From assembly GCA_008000375.1 (NCBI GenBank), contig SMOI01000059.1, positions 1 through 64,000 on the forward strand: a DNA stretch of 64,000 nucleotides, read 5' to 3'. Source of the stretch: Poteriospumella lacustris (Eukaryota > Sar > Chrysophyceae > Chromulinales > Dinobryaceae). The first letter of the stretch is position 1; the number at the start of each line of letters is the position of its first letter. Both the position numbers and the translations under genes were made by a program. A model generated the notes under the pieces. That model worked only from the letters and a program-made list of their open reading frames with translations, made no database searches and was not told where the DNA came from. Shown piece by piece: positions 22,129 to 32,713 of the stretch.

Positions 22129-25100
22129 CTAATAGGCTTGGGACTGGCGGCGTGTACGATTTGAGCCTCCTTCCACGGGGTCGTCTACGTCCTTCTCCTT
22201 GCCCTCCTCCTCGACGTGGCCAGACTGCCGCTTGCGCCGCCCAGTGATGGGTGGTGGTGGTCCAGACGGAGCACCACCACGCGCCATGACCGTGGCCGCT
22301 GTCGCCGCCTCGTCCACGTTGGCCGGGTGGCGCGCGTGAAACATTTTCTCGCCAATCATGGTCGCCATACGGCAGAGCTCGCTATCCGCGCCACGGCCGA
22401 GCACGTCGTCGCCCTTTACCTGACTCTCTCGCAGCATCGCCAACACGTGCGCATCGATCGGCGGGCACTCGAACAGCGACCGCACGGTGCGGTAGGCGGG
22501 CGAGGACGTGGGCAGACAGGGAAAGCCGTTGGCGAAGTACTTCTCCAGCCGCAGCCCGTTGGCGTGCCCTGGGGCAACAACGGGCGTACTGATGGTGTCC
22601 GGCCGCTGCAGCGCGGGATGCATCTGCAGCTCGAGGCCCACTCGGGGAATGACGACGTCGCCGTTGTCTAGGAGCTGCGTCGTGTGCGTGAACCTGTTGT
22701 CCTCCTCCTCCTGTAGTGGCGTCGAGTCGTCGGTAGTGGCCACGTTCTTGACGTGAACGGTGACGACTCCGAGGGTGAACGACCTCGGGTCCGCGAGGTC
22801 CACTGCGATGTCCACTGCGACGTCGTTGGCGTCGCACTGCTGCTGCCACTGCTGCGGCTTCGGGTACGCGACTGGCACGTACAAGGCGGTGACCGGCTCA
22901 TCGCGTGGCGCAATGATCGCGGTGCCGCACCGCAGATACCGCAGGAGCACGTCCCTCGTCAGGGGCTCCTCGATGCGGCGCGCGCTGTGGAAGTACACCA
23001 CACCCCGCCGGGCCGCCGACTGGCGGAAGATCTGCCGCCAGTGCGTCTTGTTGCCGGCCGCCATGGCGGGGAACAACTGCGCCAGCCAGCTGTGCAGCCA
23101 CACGGGGGCTATCTTCGTCGCATGTGCGGGCTGGGCCTTGTCCATCGCGCGGCACAGGACGATCGTGGCCGCCATCTCGCCCGCGTTGTTGCCCCGCCCT
23201 TCCTTCATCTCGAGGTATCCGCCCTCGTGCACCTCGCTGAGTGCAGTCAGAGCCGCCTCGAAGGCGTTCTCGTCGCGACGCATCTGCTCGGCCACGTGGC
23301 GTGCGAGGGCCGGCTCGAACGAGTACTGGCACCACACACGGGTCATCCGAGGCGCCACCTTGCGAATGAGCGCCAGACGCTCACGCACGAGTAGCCGCAT
23401 CAGCGTGGGGCTGTGCGTGGTGACGTCCCAGCGGAGGGATGCACAGCTGAACGCCGCCGCCTTGACCCTTTCGACCCACGCCAAGTCGCCGTTGTTCCAA
23501 GCGACGGCGGGCACCGGCGGCAGGTTGACGCTGAGCAAGGCGTAGCAGACGCGAAGCGCACTGGCTACGTCGCCTGTCGCGATGCGGTGGACGAGGGCGG
23601 TCGAGAACAGAGGGCGACAGTACAGCAGCTCCAGCAACGGATTGCACCGCACGGTCAGCGACCCATTACAGCCGCCGCCGCCGTCGCCGCCGCCGTCGCC
23701 GCCGTCGCCTCCGTCGCCAACGTCGGTGGCCAGCGGCGTCAGGGTCGTGTCCTCGCGATAGTTCAAGACGGTCGCCTTTGTGGCCGTCTCCGCAGTATCC
23801 ATCAGTTGCTGAGAGATATCGACGTCAAAGAACACGAACGGCGCGTGCAGGCGACTTCCCCCAACCACGCGGTCCGTCGGAAAACGCGCGTCGGGCGGTG
23901 CAAAGTCGCAGATGGTCGCGTCGGTGTCCACCAGCACCGCCACCGTGTCGCACAGTGTCTCTTCGGCGTATTTCAGAGCGCTCTGTAGCCCCTAGAACTT
24001 CTCCACGCCACGTTTCCGCACAAGGGCATCCACGCATTCGTCCAGCGCGACCACCAACACCGTCTGCGACCGGTGCAGATGGTTGACGACGCCTGCTGCA
24101 GTCGCCTGCTGCACAAACACGTCGTGTCGAATGGCTGCCCAACTCGAGTTCTCCTTGTTCTGCCCTGGAACCAGTAGCGCCTGTACAGTCCTGAACATGG
24201 CTACGACATCGGTCCAGAACTGGCTGTTGACCGCCAGCAGATCGACGTGAAAGTCGTCGCGGGGGCGGCCCGTCGACGGAATTGCGCCCGCCGCCGTGAA
24301 GCGACGGTTCAACTGGTGCGTCACCGCGTGCAAGAAGATGTCCCAGTCGTAGAAAGTCGTCACGTTCGTCTCGAGGAAGTCCGCCACCACCGGCGTGCGC
24401 GGCGGCTCTCCGACGTTCTCCCTCTGGCGCAGGGTCACGCAGACGACGAACACGCGCTCACCGTTGCGACGCAGCTCTTCCAGCGCGCGACTCTTGCCGA
24501 CTCCGGACGACTGTACCATGGCGAAGTACCGCGAGAAATACGGGGACTGCTCGCCCGGGCGGGTCTGAAGCCATCTTCGGGCGGTACTGCAACACGCGTT
24601 CTCCAGCAAACTGGGCACCATCGTCCGGAGGAACGGGTCGCATGTGGGAAAGACCCGTTGTTGTTGCGGCGGAGAAATAGCTTTGGTGAGCTGGGAAAGA
24701 GCTTGCGTGATGAGCGCGTTGGCGTGTTCAAGAGTCGGAAAAACACGTTCGCTATCGAGAAAGAACTGGATCACGCTCTGTATGTCTGCGTTGCCACGGA
24801 AGTTCTGGGGACTGCGCTGAAAAGCCAGTCTCGTCAAGGCGAAAGGAACCAAGTCATTAGGGATGTGACCTGTACACACCGATGAAAGAAGATCTTCCAA
24901 GTCCGAGTGCTTGTGAAGTTTCAGACCGATGGCTTGCTGCAACGAGTTCGAAGACGTGAAAGTAATGGCAACCTTATGGTGCCTGAATGCTGCTGAAATG
25001 GTTGGCGGGTCTGCATATCTGGAAACGCCCAATTTTCTACGGAAATTATCAATTGCGGCGAGCGATAAATCGCTTGCAAACTCGAAGGTCTCGAGGGCAG

Positions 25101-25134
25101 CGTTTTCGTGGGACTTCGTAAAAACCTGTCCCAT
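22129..25134 (-). pseudogene. QSSGxGKSR-type P-loop protein interrupted by one in-frame UAG
   Basis: From ATG 25134, 380 codons are open to a UAG at 23994-23992. The same frame then stays open for 620 codons to 22129, so both halves form one reading frame with a single stop. Residues 208-215 are QSSGVGKS (Walker A) and 365-366 the DE of VLVVALDE (Walker B). After the UAG come VAVLVDTDATICDFAPP and LLYCRPLFSTAL, segments expected just downstream in large fungal and protist P-loop proteins with YFxMVQSSGxGKSR, so the stop sits inside a conserved region. The N-terminus MGQVFTK fits an N-myristoylation signal. The C-terminal tail is basic (GRRKRQSG). There is a Gly/Asp repeat (DGGDGGDGG) after the break. 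Function of the family is unknown. Explanations: a nonsense mutation of CAG, stop readthrough, or an error. Confidence 0.6.
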
Positions 25135-25206
25135 ATTATGGTGATTGCGGTTGTCGTTGGTGGTACTCCTCAAAGAGAACAAAATTGGAAACCGTAGTCT
25201 CGGCAC

Positions 25207-25793
25207 GGCGAAGTGGATATTTCGTCGGGTATGGCAGGTCTTTCGGTTCTGAATTCCTCTGTCGACGACCGCGACGGATTCGACATTTGTCCCTGGACCT
25301 ATATCCTATATATATCTCAGATATCTAGGATGTAGGCTTTCAGCCGACCGACGGATGAATTGGGGCCGCACGGTCAGCGAGGCCTTTCTCAGAAAGGCCT
25401 GGGGATATGTGCGGCGTGCTAGGTTTGCGTCGGGGCTTCGATCAGAATCACTCGGAGTGAATTGTCCCTGAGACAACGCGTACAGGAGCATGCAGGTATC
25501 CAGATGTGGCGCGGCGTGGTGTTCATCCTCGTTTCTTCACACGATGTAGGCCGCGTGTCGATGGTGTAGTACGCACATCCCCCCGCAGGATGCTGCAACG
25601 CCTTTCGCCCCACTCAAATGGGGCGAGGGCAGTGATAGTAAACGTCCATCTGTGTGAATTTGTTAGTGTATACTGCTCTGAGAAATACCATTTGTGTTTG
25701 GATATCAAAACAGTTGTTTATGATTCATTTAGTTTCAAAACGTCCTGTGTCACTACAAGAAGAAGACACATGAACTACCTATTTTATTTTCTC
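25207..25793. other. Gap: nothing identifiable
   Basis: Intergenic, with a short AT-rich TATATATC stretch near 25308-25320, which lies upstream of the minus-strand gene starting at 25134 and could include its promoter. An inverted AGGCCTTTCT / AGAAAGGCCT motif lies at 25380-25400. No gene seen. Confidence 0.45.
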
Positions 25794-27006
25794 TCAAGTA
25801 GTTTTGAACAACGTGTCTCGCAATTCACGAACACCGCCAGCATTTGTCACATTCTCCGAGATGATCAAGGAAATAGCTTGAGAGGAAGGCTCAATAGAGC
25901 AACGACCCTTTGTCGTCACCTCATGAAACACCTGGTTTGGCAAATCCAATCGTAAACCCATTGCTACCAGCTCTTCCAAGGGAATCTTGGTTGTTTGTTT
26001 CTCTCTGAAGATCTTGAGAATGTGCTTCGTGTTGGAGCTACTGTCAGCAACATTCTTGTTGAGGGATTTAAGAACTGAATGCAGGTGATCCTTCACTTGA
26101 TTCACCATTTCGTCAGTGGTAACATGAGGCAGAGACCGCAGCATATCAACGACGAGGGTATTCAAGTTCTGATAGAGACTGGGTGAGCCCCCAGCACCTT
26201 CCAGATGGGTTCGTCGAGACGGTGACGTTTGAGGAAGTCGATCAACTCTTTAAATTCAGGAACCGATTCGATCTGTTCTTTTGACATAGGCTCGACAGCA
26301 ATCACCTCTTCTCGGTTTGTGGTCATGAGATTTGGAGGAAGAGAATTGGGAGAACAATCCACCACCACTCTCAACTTGTATGTTTCTGCCAACTCTCTCA
26401 CCGCCGCGGTGACATGACCATACGGCTCGCCACTCTCACGTTCAAGAACGCTAAGCACCATAATTGGGGAGCGCTTAAACAGCAAAGAATAAAAGAATAG
26501 CAAACGCTGAGCTCTGTCTTCTGCTGTGACGATGCGTGATCGAAATCCAGTCAGTGCGCGAAGTGCTTGATCGACAATAACGTCCTTATCAGCGCCAGGT
26601 TTAGTCTGCAAACGACAACCATTTTAGTAAACAGTCACATCTCACTAACAACAGAATATGAGAGACAACTTACGCGAATTTGTACGACACCGTGGTGGCG
26701 GTTCAAAGTCGTGTTGATCAGGCACGTTTTTCCTATTCCTCTCCCACCAGTAACAACAATGTAGTCGCCTTTTCCCAACGACAGAAGCGAGTCACTCAAC
26801 TTCTTGACATCAGACTTCCTGACGGACAAAGGATGGGTAGTCTTGAAATAACTTTTGAAGCCAAGCGAAAGCGCCCTCATAAGCCCACCAGCAACAGAAC
26901 CAGTCGCAAACGAAACAAGCACTAGGCCACCGACGCCTAGAATGGTTGTACTGTCAGGAACTGCTGTCGCAGTCGTATCCTTCACAGTTCCTAAACAATC
27001 TGTCAT
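25794..27006 (-). pseudogene. STAND/AAA-like ATPase with N-terminal membrane segment, one-base frameshift
   Basis: Exon 1 (27006-26674) begins MTDCLGTVKD, has a hydrophobic Gly-rich span at about residues 20-45 (ILGVGGLVLVSF), then Walker A GGRGIGKT at 87-94. A 68-nt intron (26673-26606, GTAAGT to TTTGCAG) joins in phase 0 to exon 2 (26605-25794), which continues IMVLSVLERESGEPYG (probable Walker B region), VVVDCSPNSLPP and EPMSKEQIESVPEF. At 26188-26192 a run of five G (minus strand) should be six: the current frame ends after VLGAHPVSIRT, while a one-base shift gives VLGGSPSLYQNLNTL and runs to 25794. The GGSP motif matches the end of the ATPase module in related proteins. Likely a membrane-tethered signalling ATPase; role unknown. 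Either damaged, subject to frameshifting, or a consensus error. Confidence 0.6.
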
Positions 27007-28182
27007 TGTTTTGTTTTGTCAAAAGAAACTGAATATAGTACTAGGAAGGGTGAAAGAAGAACCAAGAAGGTCACCTGAAAAGTGTGTTCTGTTTTCGCAC
27101 TTTTCCAAATATGAAATCGACTTTTCCGAAATCTCTATTTTCGCAGTGCTCCAAACCTTGACATTGATGAGCCGGGGGGGGGGGGGGTTATGAGGATCTT
27201 TTAGTTATGAGGAGGTGTGTGAGACGTAATTGATAACCCCATTTTTTTAAAGGATTGCGTGTAGTATTGTGATGAATGTCTGTGCTTGGAGCTTTGTTTA
27301 CCAAGGACGGGCCTTTGTCAGGTTCCCAACGGCAGCGAGGAGTGCATTTGAAATCGGGTCTCGACGTCAGAGTCTTTTCTGATTATGATCATTGTACCAA
27401 GCTAAAGCCGGAGCTGCTCTAAACGGAAGGCAGCGTCTCAATCGCGATGAAAGCGTGTTGTCAGATTCAGTCGTAAGCATACATTATTATTGTACAGAAC
27501 AAGTAACGTGCACCGTGGAGCCCTCGTTATGCACTGGATAAACCCTGTAAAGCACCGTTTTATTGATTTTGTTATAATTAGAGGTGGTTTACGTGCGTAA
27601 AGCGTGTAACCGAAAGTGGAAAACCCTCTCTTACGGGAGAAAGGGAAAACCCCACACTGACTACAACCCAAACCAAATTTGTCATAACATGACAAGACGA
27701 ACTAACCGCATCAAACTGCGCAGTTGAACGTATACTCAAATGCATCAAAAGGTCTTAATGTTGATGATAGTGTGAGAGGATACAGGTCCAAACAATTCTA
27801 ACATCGCGTCTATAATCGACGCCAGGTTGGTGACACTTTTGCGTGTCTATTGCGCAGGTGACACAAGGTTGGGCAATAACGATGATACGTCGACGAAAAA
27901 TTGGCAAAAATATCAAACAGAGCTTAAGTTGGATGATAGTGTGAGGAGACATTGGTCCAAACAGTTCTAACATCGCATCTATAACAACCACTTGGTCGGT
28001 GACACCTTCGCATAGGTGGCACAGCTGGGGCACAGCTATTGTCCATCGAAGAAGCAGACGAAAAATGAGGAACCTCACACAAAACAAAGAAAAAACAACA
28101 CCACATAAAAATACGCGCCACTGTTGTGTACAAAAGATCCACACAGCTGAGAAGGTCATTGATAAGGCCAATACTCAGGTTC
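27007..28182. other. Gap: poly-G tract and two-copy direct repeat
   Basis: No gene is convincing. A run of 14 G lies at 27174-27187. Two direct copies of an imperfect segment of roughly 130 bp (about 27764-27900 and 27934-28065, offset about 170) share GTCCAAACA and TTCTAACATCGC. The open frame across them is probably not a gene. Confidence 0.5.
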
Positions 28183-29965
28183 TTACTGAGGGTACTGCAG
28201 TGCAGCCTCGGCCAAACGTTTGTATCGCCACAACGGCTTCTTAATCTCTTCGAAGACGTCTTCCTTTTCTTGCTGATGAGGAATACGTTGGTCGTCCGAT
28301 GGACGTGTCAGGAACTGCAAGAAGGCGAGGAAGAGCGCCTTGCGATTGTCTTTCGTCGAGCGATATGCGCACTGCTCCTCGCAGGCTTTGAAGACTTCCA
28401 GGACCACTAACTCCACCGCCAGCGACTTTACACGAAGGTCTTCGTTATCGTTACAGCGCATTACCCAATATTTGGCCGCGCGTACCACTTCTGCGACCCA
28501 GGCATTGCCGTGAATGCTTTCTGTGAAATACGTCACAGCGTCCGGGCCGCTCTGAAACTCCCGATAGCGAGGATGGTCGATGTCGGCAGCGGAAGTGAGA
28601 ACAATGTCGATGTTGACAGACCCGCACACACATTCCAAAATGTCGTCCGCAGAAGACAAGAATCGACAATCACGAGACGCTAATTCGCGCTTGATTATAC
28701 GAGCATAATCTGCCACTCTAGTTGACTGAAATTCTTTAAAAAACACCACCATATCCACATCAACCGAGTGAGACACCGCGGTGTTCTTTGCGATCGATCC
28801 AGAACTACCAATGTGCGAGATCGACCGGCCGAAAATCTGTCGCAAAGCTTCCTTAACGGCATCGCTGACGGTAGCACCCTCTTTCTTTCTCCAGGCGACA
28901 AGTCGATCATCGTCGAGTTTTGCTGGTCGTCAAGACTTCCGTAGCTAGCGAGCGATGGAACATTGGGCTCAACTCTATTTCCTCTGTAGGTCTTGGCACT
29001 AAGGGGAGAGTCACGATAGGTTGTTGAGCATCGAAGTCAGAATTGATGGTACTCACGGGGGAAGCAGTAACATCTCTGAGTGGGGGCGTAGTAGGCTTGC
29101 TGGGGCGGTAAAACTCGCACGTTGCCGAGGTCACAACATTATTGTATCCCGTCTCCTCCGGGTACATACGATAACCGTATTCCGGCTTCGATGCGACAGT
29201 CTCGTACGCGAACTGTTGAATTGCAGGGAATATCTCCTTGTCAAATTGCTTCTTTTTCCAGATATAGTGATCACGATTGACCATGCTCTTGACCTTGTCA
29301 GCGAGACAGCCCTTGACGTTGTACACACATCGGAATTGACGAGCTGTTTGTTTTTTGACCCCCGACACGAAAATGAAATTGAATATTTTAGAAGAGTTGG
29401 CGCCTTCTGTTGGGATGTACATCTCCAAATGCTCCTCCGCAGCAGCGAGGATCAAATTAGCCTTGACGAGCTCCAAAAACGACTCTTTGGCTTTCACGAC
29501 ATCTTTCGAGACAGCATCAGGACTTGGCGCATTATACTCGATGTCGATCTGAGTTCCTTGAATGATCTCCAAATCCACCTTGTCGACAACAAGGTGAAGC
29601 GTCTCATATCCCAACGATCCTTTTGCGTCGGTAAAAGTGTAAAGATAATCTCTGGTGCGAATGGTGATGGTGGCCTGATATTCTCTTCTAAGAACGACAA
29701 TGGCATCTTTCAAGCCGATGCCATGATTACTGTGGCCTTCGCCTCGGCTTTTGCCCATGACGAAATGTTCCTTCAAAATACCTGGGCCACAGTCCTTGAT
29801 GGAGACCTTCTTGGTCCCAATGTCATGAGTGATTTCGGAGAGACTTGCTGAGTCGGCTGTGCTGCCGTTGGCAAGCATCTCATAGATGGCATCACTGGGG
29901 TTGCGATTCCGACAGTAGTCGCGGTGAACGTTCAGGTTATGCACTTCTCTGTTCAGTTGTGCCAT
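28183..29965 (-). CDS. GHKL ATPase fused to OAS/CD-NTase-like nucleotidyltransferase (one-base frameshift between)
   Basis: The ATG at 29965 sits in ACCATGG. The first part has the Bergerat fold: N-box with E29 and N33 (IYEMLANGSTA), G1 box D58-x-G-x-G (IKDCGPGI), and G2 box GHSNHGIGLKDA (77-88). This frame ends at 28907 after TTSKTRR. An A4 run at 28918-28921, if A3, continues as TTSKLDDDRLVAWRKKEGAT into a second domain: GSSGSIAKNT then DVDMVVFF (two metal-binding Asp), and a third Asp in VNIDIVL, the layout of OAS/cGAS-type nucleotidyltransferases, followed by an alpha-helical part (AAKYWVMRCND, SLAVELVVLEVFKA). The NTase has no ATG of its own near its start, supporting a fusion. OAS-type enzymes make oligonucleotide second messengers; whether this one does is inference. 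An alternative is a poly(A)-polymerase-like enzyme. Confidence 0.65.
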
Positions 29966-30634
29966 GGTTTTGAAACTAGTGTCTATGGTTTATTATCAAC
30001 AGAAATGGACAAATATTTCGATTGTGAGTTTGTCAGTCCGCGACAAACGCGAAGTCCCTTCTAGTTCTTCGTCTCATTCTCGTTCTCACCACTGCCACAC
30101 ATCGAATGGGATACAGTAGCAACTTCAATCATGTTTCAGTTTAGATTTTCATTTTCATGGGGGAAAGAAAGAGAAGGCGAAGAGAGACGAAGACGCCGGC
30201 GGCCGGCGGCCAACCGGCCCTCCGAAGAGGCCGTAGGAACGCTGGGAACATGCTTAGTTTGCCGACAGACAGTAATAGACACCTATTTTAGATGTATTTT
30301 CGTTCACAGCAGTACACTCATCATCTTTCATCTTCTTGAAGTCGGTGGGTGAGGTCTGGTTCATGAAATATGTTGTGTAAGTAATCAACGGGGATTAACA
30401 TAGTATTTTCTCTGTTTGTGGGCATCTTTCTCTACATTCGTCAGAATGATATTTCTTCTTTCAGTCCCCTCAACAATGTCATGCTAGGCATTGCGGGTCT
30501 CTCTACGTTTGCATTGTTGTGGTCACCATGCAAGACATAGGGTACTCTGGTCCGCCGATTGGCACTGATTTTATTGGTTCTGATGCACTTAAAGACTCAA
30601 CTTGACTCATATTCAACCCAGAAGGGGGGGTTCA
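29966..30634. other. Gap: upstream region of the GHKL-NTase gene
   Basis: Holds the repeat copy at 30202-30391 and otherwise nothing identifiable. An AGA/GAAAGA-rich patch lies at about 30160-30195. Confidence 0.45.
30202..30391 (-). repeat. Shared upstream repeat, copy 1
   Basis: A 190-bp segment nearly identical to 33188-33405. Both copies lie upstream of minus-strand genes in the same orientation (240 bp before the GHKL-NTase start, about 480 bp before BspA-like gene 4). It may be a duplicated promoter region or a dispersed repeat; no terminal repeats or coding capacity are seen. Confidence 0.7.
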
Positions 30635-30793
30635 GTGGCCCTAATTACTGGCGGAAATGGATCCTTGGGGCGTCATGTCGCTGCATCATTGCTAGAATTG
30701 GATGTCAACAGACAGTGGGCATGCTAAAGACTCAAATCCCTTCCAAGTCGTCTCGTATTTCTTCTGCCAAGACTTCACAGAGACGTCTAACGA
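30635..30793 (+). pseudogene. Extended-SDR (3-beta-HSD-like) N-terminal fragment
   Basis: Following a TTCAG acceptor-like site, the plus strand encodes VALITGGNGSLGRHVAASLL, the Rossmann nucleotide-binding start (TGGxGxxGRH) of an extended short-chain dehydrogenase. The frame stops near 30730; another frame stays open beyond (PFQVVSYFFCQDF), then the minus-strand BspA-like gene begins. No other part of the enzyme is present. A gene fragment or an orphan exon. Confidence 0.45.
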
Positions 30794-32707
30794 CTATCGG
30801 TACCAGCTGGGAAGGGGTCGATTGAGCGATGGCGTCCCTTGGAACATGCTCACAATCCTCATCATCGAAGGTACCTCCCACACGTCCAGGGACTGGTTGA
30901 ACGACGACGCATCTTTGAACATCCATCCCATACTGTACACATTCGACACTTTCCAAGCCGACAACGGTTGGTTAAACGACGACGCACTACAAAACATGTA
31001 CTCCATGTCTTTTACGTTTGACACGTCCCAGGTATCCAACGGTTGATTAAACGCCGACGCTCCTTGAAACATACTGGCCATGGTCGTGACGGACGCAACA
31101 TTCCACGTGGCCAATGGCTGGTTGAATTGTGACGCATCGCAGAACATGGATTTCATCGTGGTGACGCTTGACACATCCCAAGCTGCCAATGGCTGATTGA
31201 ACGACGAGGTCGCCCAAAACATATGATCCATAATAGTGACGTTTGACACGTCCCACGTGTCCAATGGCTGATTGAAATGCGACGCGCCGCGAAACATGGT
31301 CCGCATACTCGTGACCGAATGAACGTTCCACGTGTGCAAGGGTTGGTTGAACTGTGATGCACCTGCAAACACGCTCTCCATAAGAGTCACCGCGGATACA
31401 TCCCAACCGGCTAGCGACTGGTTGAAAGCGGCTGCGCCACTGAACATTTTGCTCATGTTGGTCACGTTGTGAATCTTCCACGTGTGCAACGGTTGGTTGA
31501 ACAAGATTGCACCGCCGAATATATTCTCCATACTGGCGACATTCGACACGTCCCAGGTAGCCAAAGGTTGATTGAACGCCGACGCTCCTTGAAACATTCT
31601 CTCCATCTCCGTGACAGACGCAACATTCCACGTGGCCAACGGCTGGTTGAACTGCGCGGCTCCGTTAAACATCCCAACCATACAGACCACCGAAGATACA
31701 TCCCAAGTGGTCAATGGCTGGTCGAAGACAGATGCACAATAGAACATATATTCCATATAGGTGACGCTCGATACGTCCCAGGTGTCTATGGGCTGGTTGA
31801 AGCGATACGCATACCAGAACATGGACGACATATCGGTCACGTTGTGAACATTCCACGTGTGCAACGGTTGATTAAACACCATGGTATTAGCAAACATATG
31901 TTGCATATTGGTCACCTTGGAGACATCCCACGCGGATAACGGCTGATTAAACATCGACGCCTTCTCAAACATATTCGCTGTAGCAAGCACACGAAGCATG
32001 TTAACACCAATACACACACATATAGCGATTTCAATATGTCCAGCATCAACGATTGACTTACATATATCCGTCACCTGACCGACATTCCAATTCCCGATGG
32101 GTCCGTTGAACGACGACGCCCCCGCAAACATTTCTTTCATCGTTAAGACGTTGCTCACATCCCACCGACTTAAATCCGCATTGAATGACGAACGGCCTTT
32201 GAACAACTGATTCATGTTCTTCACTTGACGTACGTCCCATAACTCTATCGGACCGTAACGTTGAAGTGCTTCCTCTCGAGACCATACCCATACCTGCACA
32301 GCCTCCCTGATCGTTATGTCCGTCAATGGCGCCCAAATCATTTGTCGGATCTCTCGACAAATATCCGTGGGCAATCTCCTAAAATATCCCACGACAACCG
32401 CGAGTGGTGTCTCCTTCGTTATTGTGGCTCGAGCGATGTTCCACCTGTCCAACTTCTGACCAAACGATGTCGCTCCCTCGAACATTCCCGAAGTATCTGT
32501 CACCTGTGATACATCCCATCCCCCGATGTCGTCGTTGAACTGATCTTGGCCGCGAAACAACCCCGCCATATTAGTAACTTGATGCACGTCCCAAGATTCG
32601 ATTGGTCCATACAGTGCCTTGGCTTGGACTGGATCGGAGCACCATAGGGCGACGGCCTCACGAATTGTCGTGTTTGTCAAAGGGACACTGTACGAAGAAA
32701 TTGACAT
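30794..32707 (-). CDS. BspA-like (DUF285) repeat protein 4, double-headed, with one intron
   Basis: ATG at 32707 (MSISSYSVPLTN). It carries two copies of the family N-terminal module: one at the start (TIREAVALWCSDPVQAKALY, GPIESWDVHQVTNM) with two repeats, then a second (VVVGYFRRLPTDICREIRQM, TIREAVQVW, YGPIELWDV) followed by about sixteen 25-residue repeats, so it seems a fusion of two family genes. Between QVTDI and NMFEKAS the repeat is interrupted by 84 nt at 32061-31978 with GTAAGT and CTACAG ends. Removal restores a perfect repeat (DISNMF). Because 84 is divisible by three and has no stop, an unspliced message would also be translated. Spliced product about 609 aa. No signal peptide. 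Confidence 0.82.
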   Translation of the reverse strand: MSISSYSVPLTNTTIREAVALWCSDPVQAKALYGPIESWDVHQVTNMAGLFRGQDQFNDDIGGWDVSQVTDTSGMFEGATSFGQKLDRWNIARATITKETPLAVVVGYFRRLPTDICREIRQMIWAPLTDITIREAVQVWVWSREEALQRYGPIELWDVRQVKNMNQLFKGRSSFNADLSRWDVSNVLTMKEMFAGASSFNGPIGNWNVGQVTDICKSIVDAGHIEIAICVCIGVNMLRVLATANMFEKASMFNQPLSAWDVSKVTNMQHMFANTMVFNQPLHTWNVHNVTDMSSMFWYAYRFNQPIDTWDVSSVTYMEYMFYCASVFDQPLTTWDVSSVVCMVGMFNGAAQFNQPLATWNVASVTEMERMFQGASAFNQPLATWDVSNVASMENIFGGAILFNQPLHTWKIHNVTNMSKMFSGAAAFNQSLAGWDVSAVTLMESVFAGASQFNQPLHTWNVHSVTSMRTMFRGASHFNQPLDTWDVSNVTIMDHMFWATSSFNQPLAAWDVSSVTTMKSMFCDASQFNQPLATWNVASVTTMASMFQGASAFNQPLDTWDVSNVKDMEYMFCSASSFNQPLSAWKVSNVYSMGWMFKDASSFNQSLDVWEVPSMMRIVSMFQGTPSLNRPLPSWYR

Positions 32708-32713
32708 GACCAA

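Noticed and set aside
22216-23394. Several long plus-strand frames opposite the P-loop gene
   Set aside because: Arg-rich and without motifs; the G/C-rich minus-strand gene has the coherent domains.
23992-23994. UAG reassigned to a sense codon
   Set aside because: UAG ends Qng1, ARM gene 2, BspA-like gene 6 and the effector terminal exons in sensible places.
27755-28171. Minus-strand open frame with hydrophobic start
   Set aside because: Spans a diverged two-copy nucleotide repeat; protein-level repeats do not keep frame-specific conservation.
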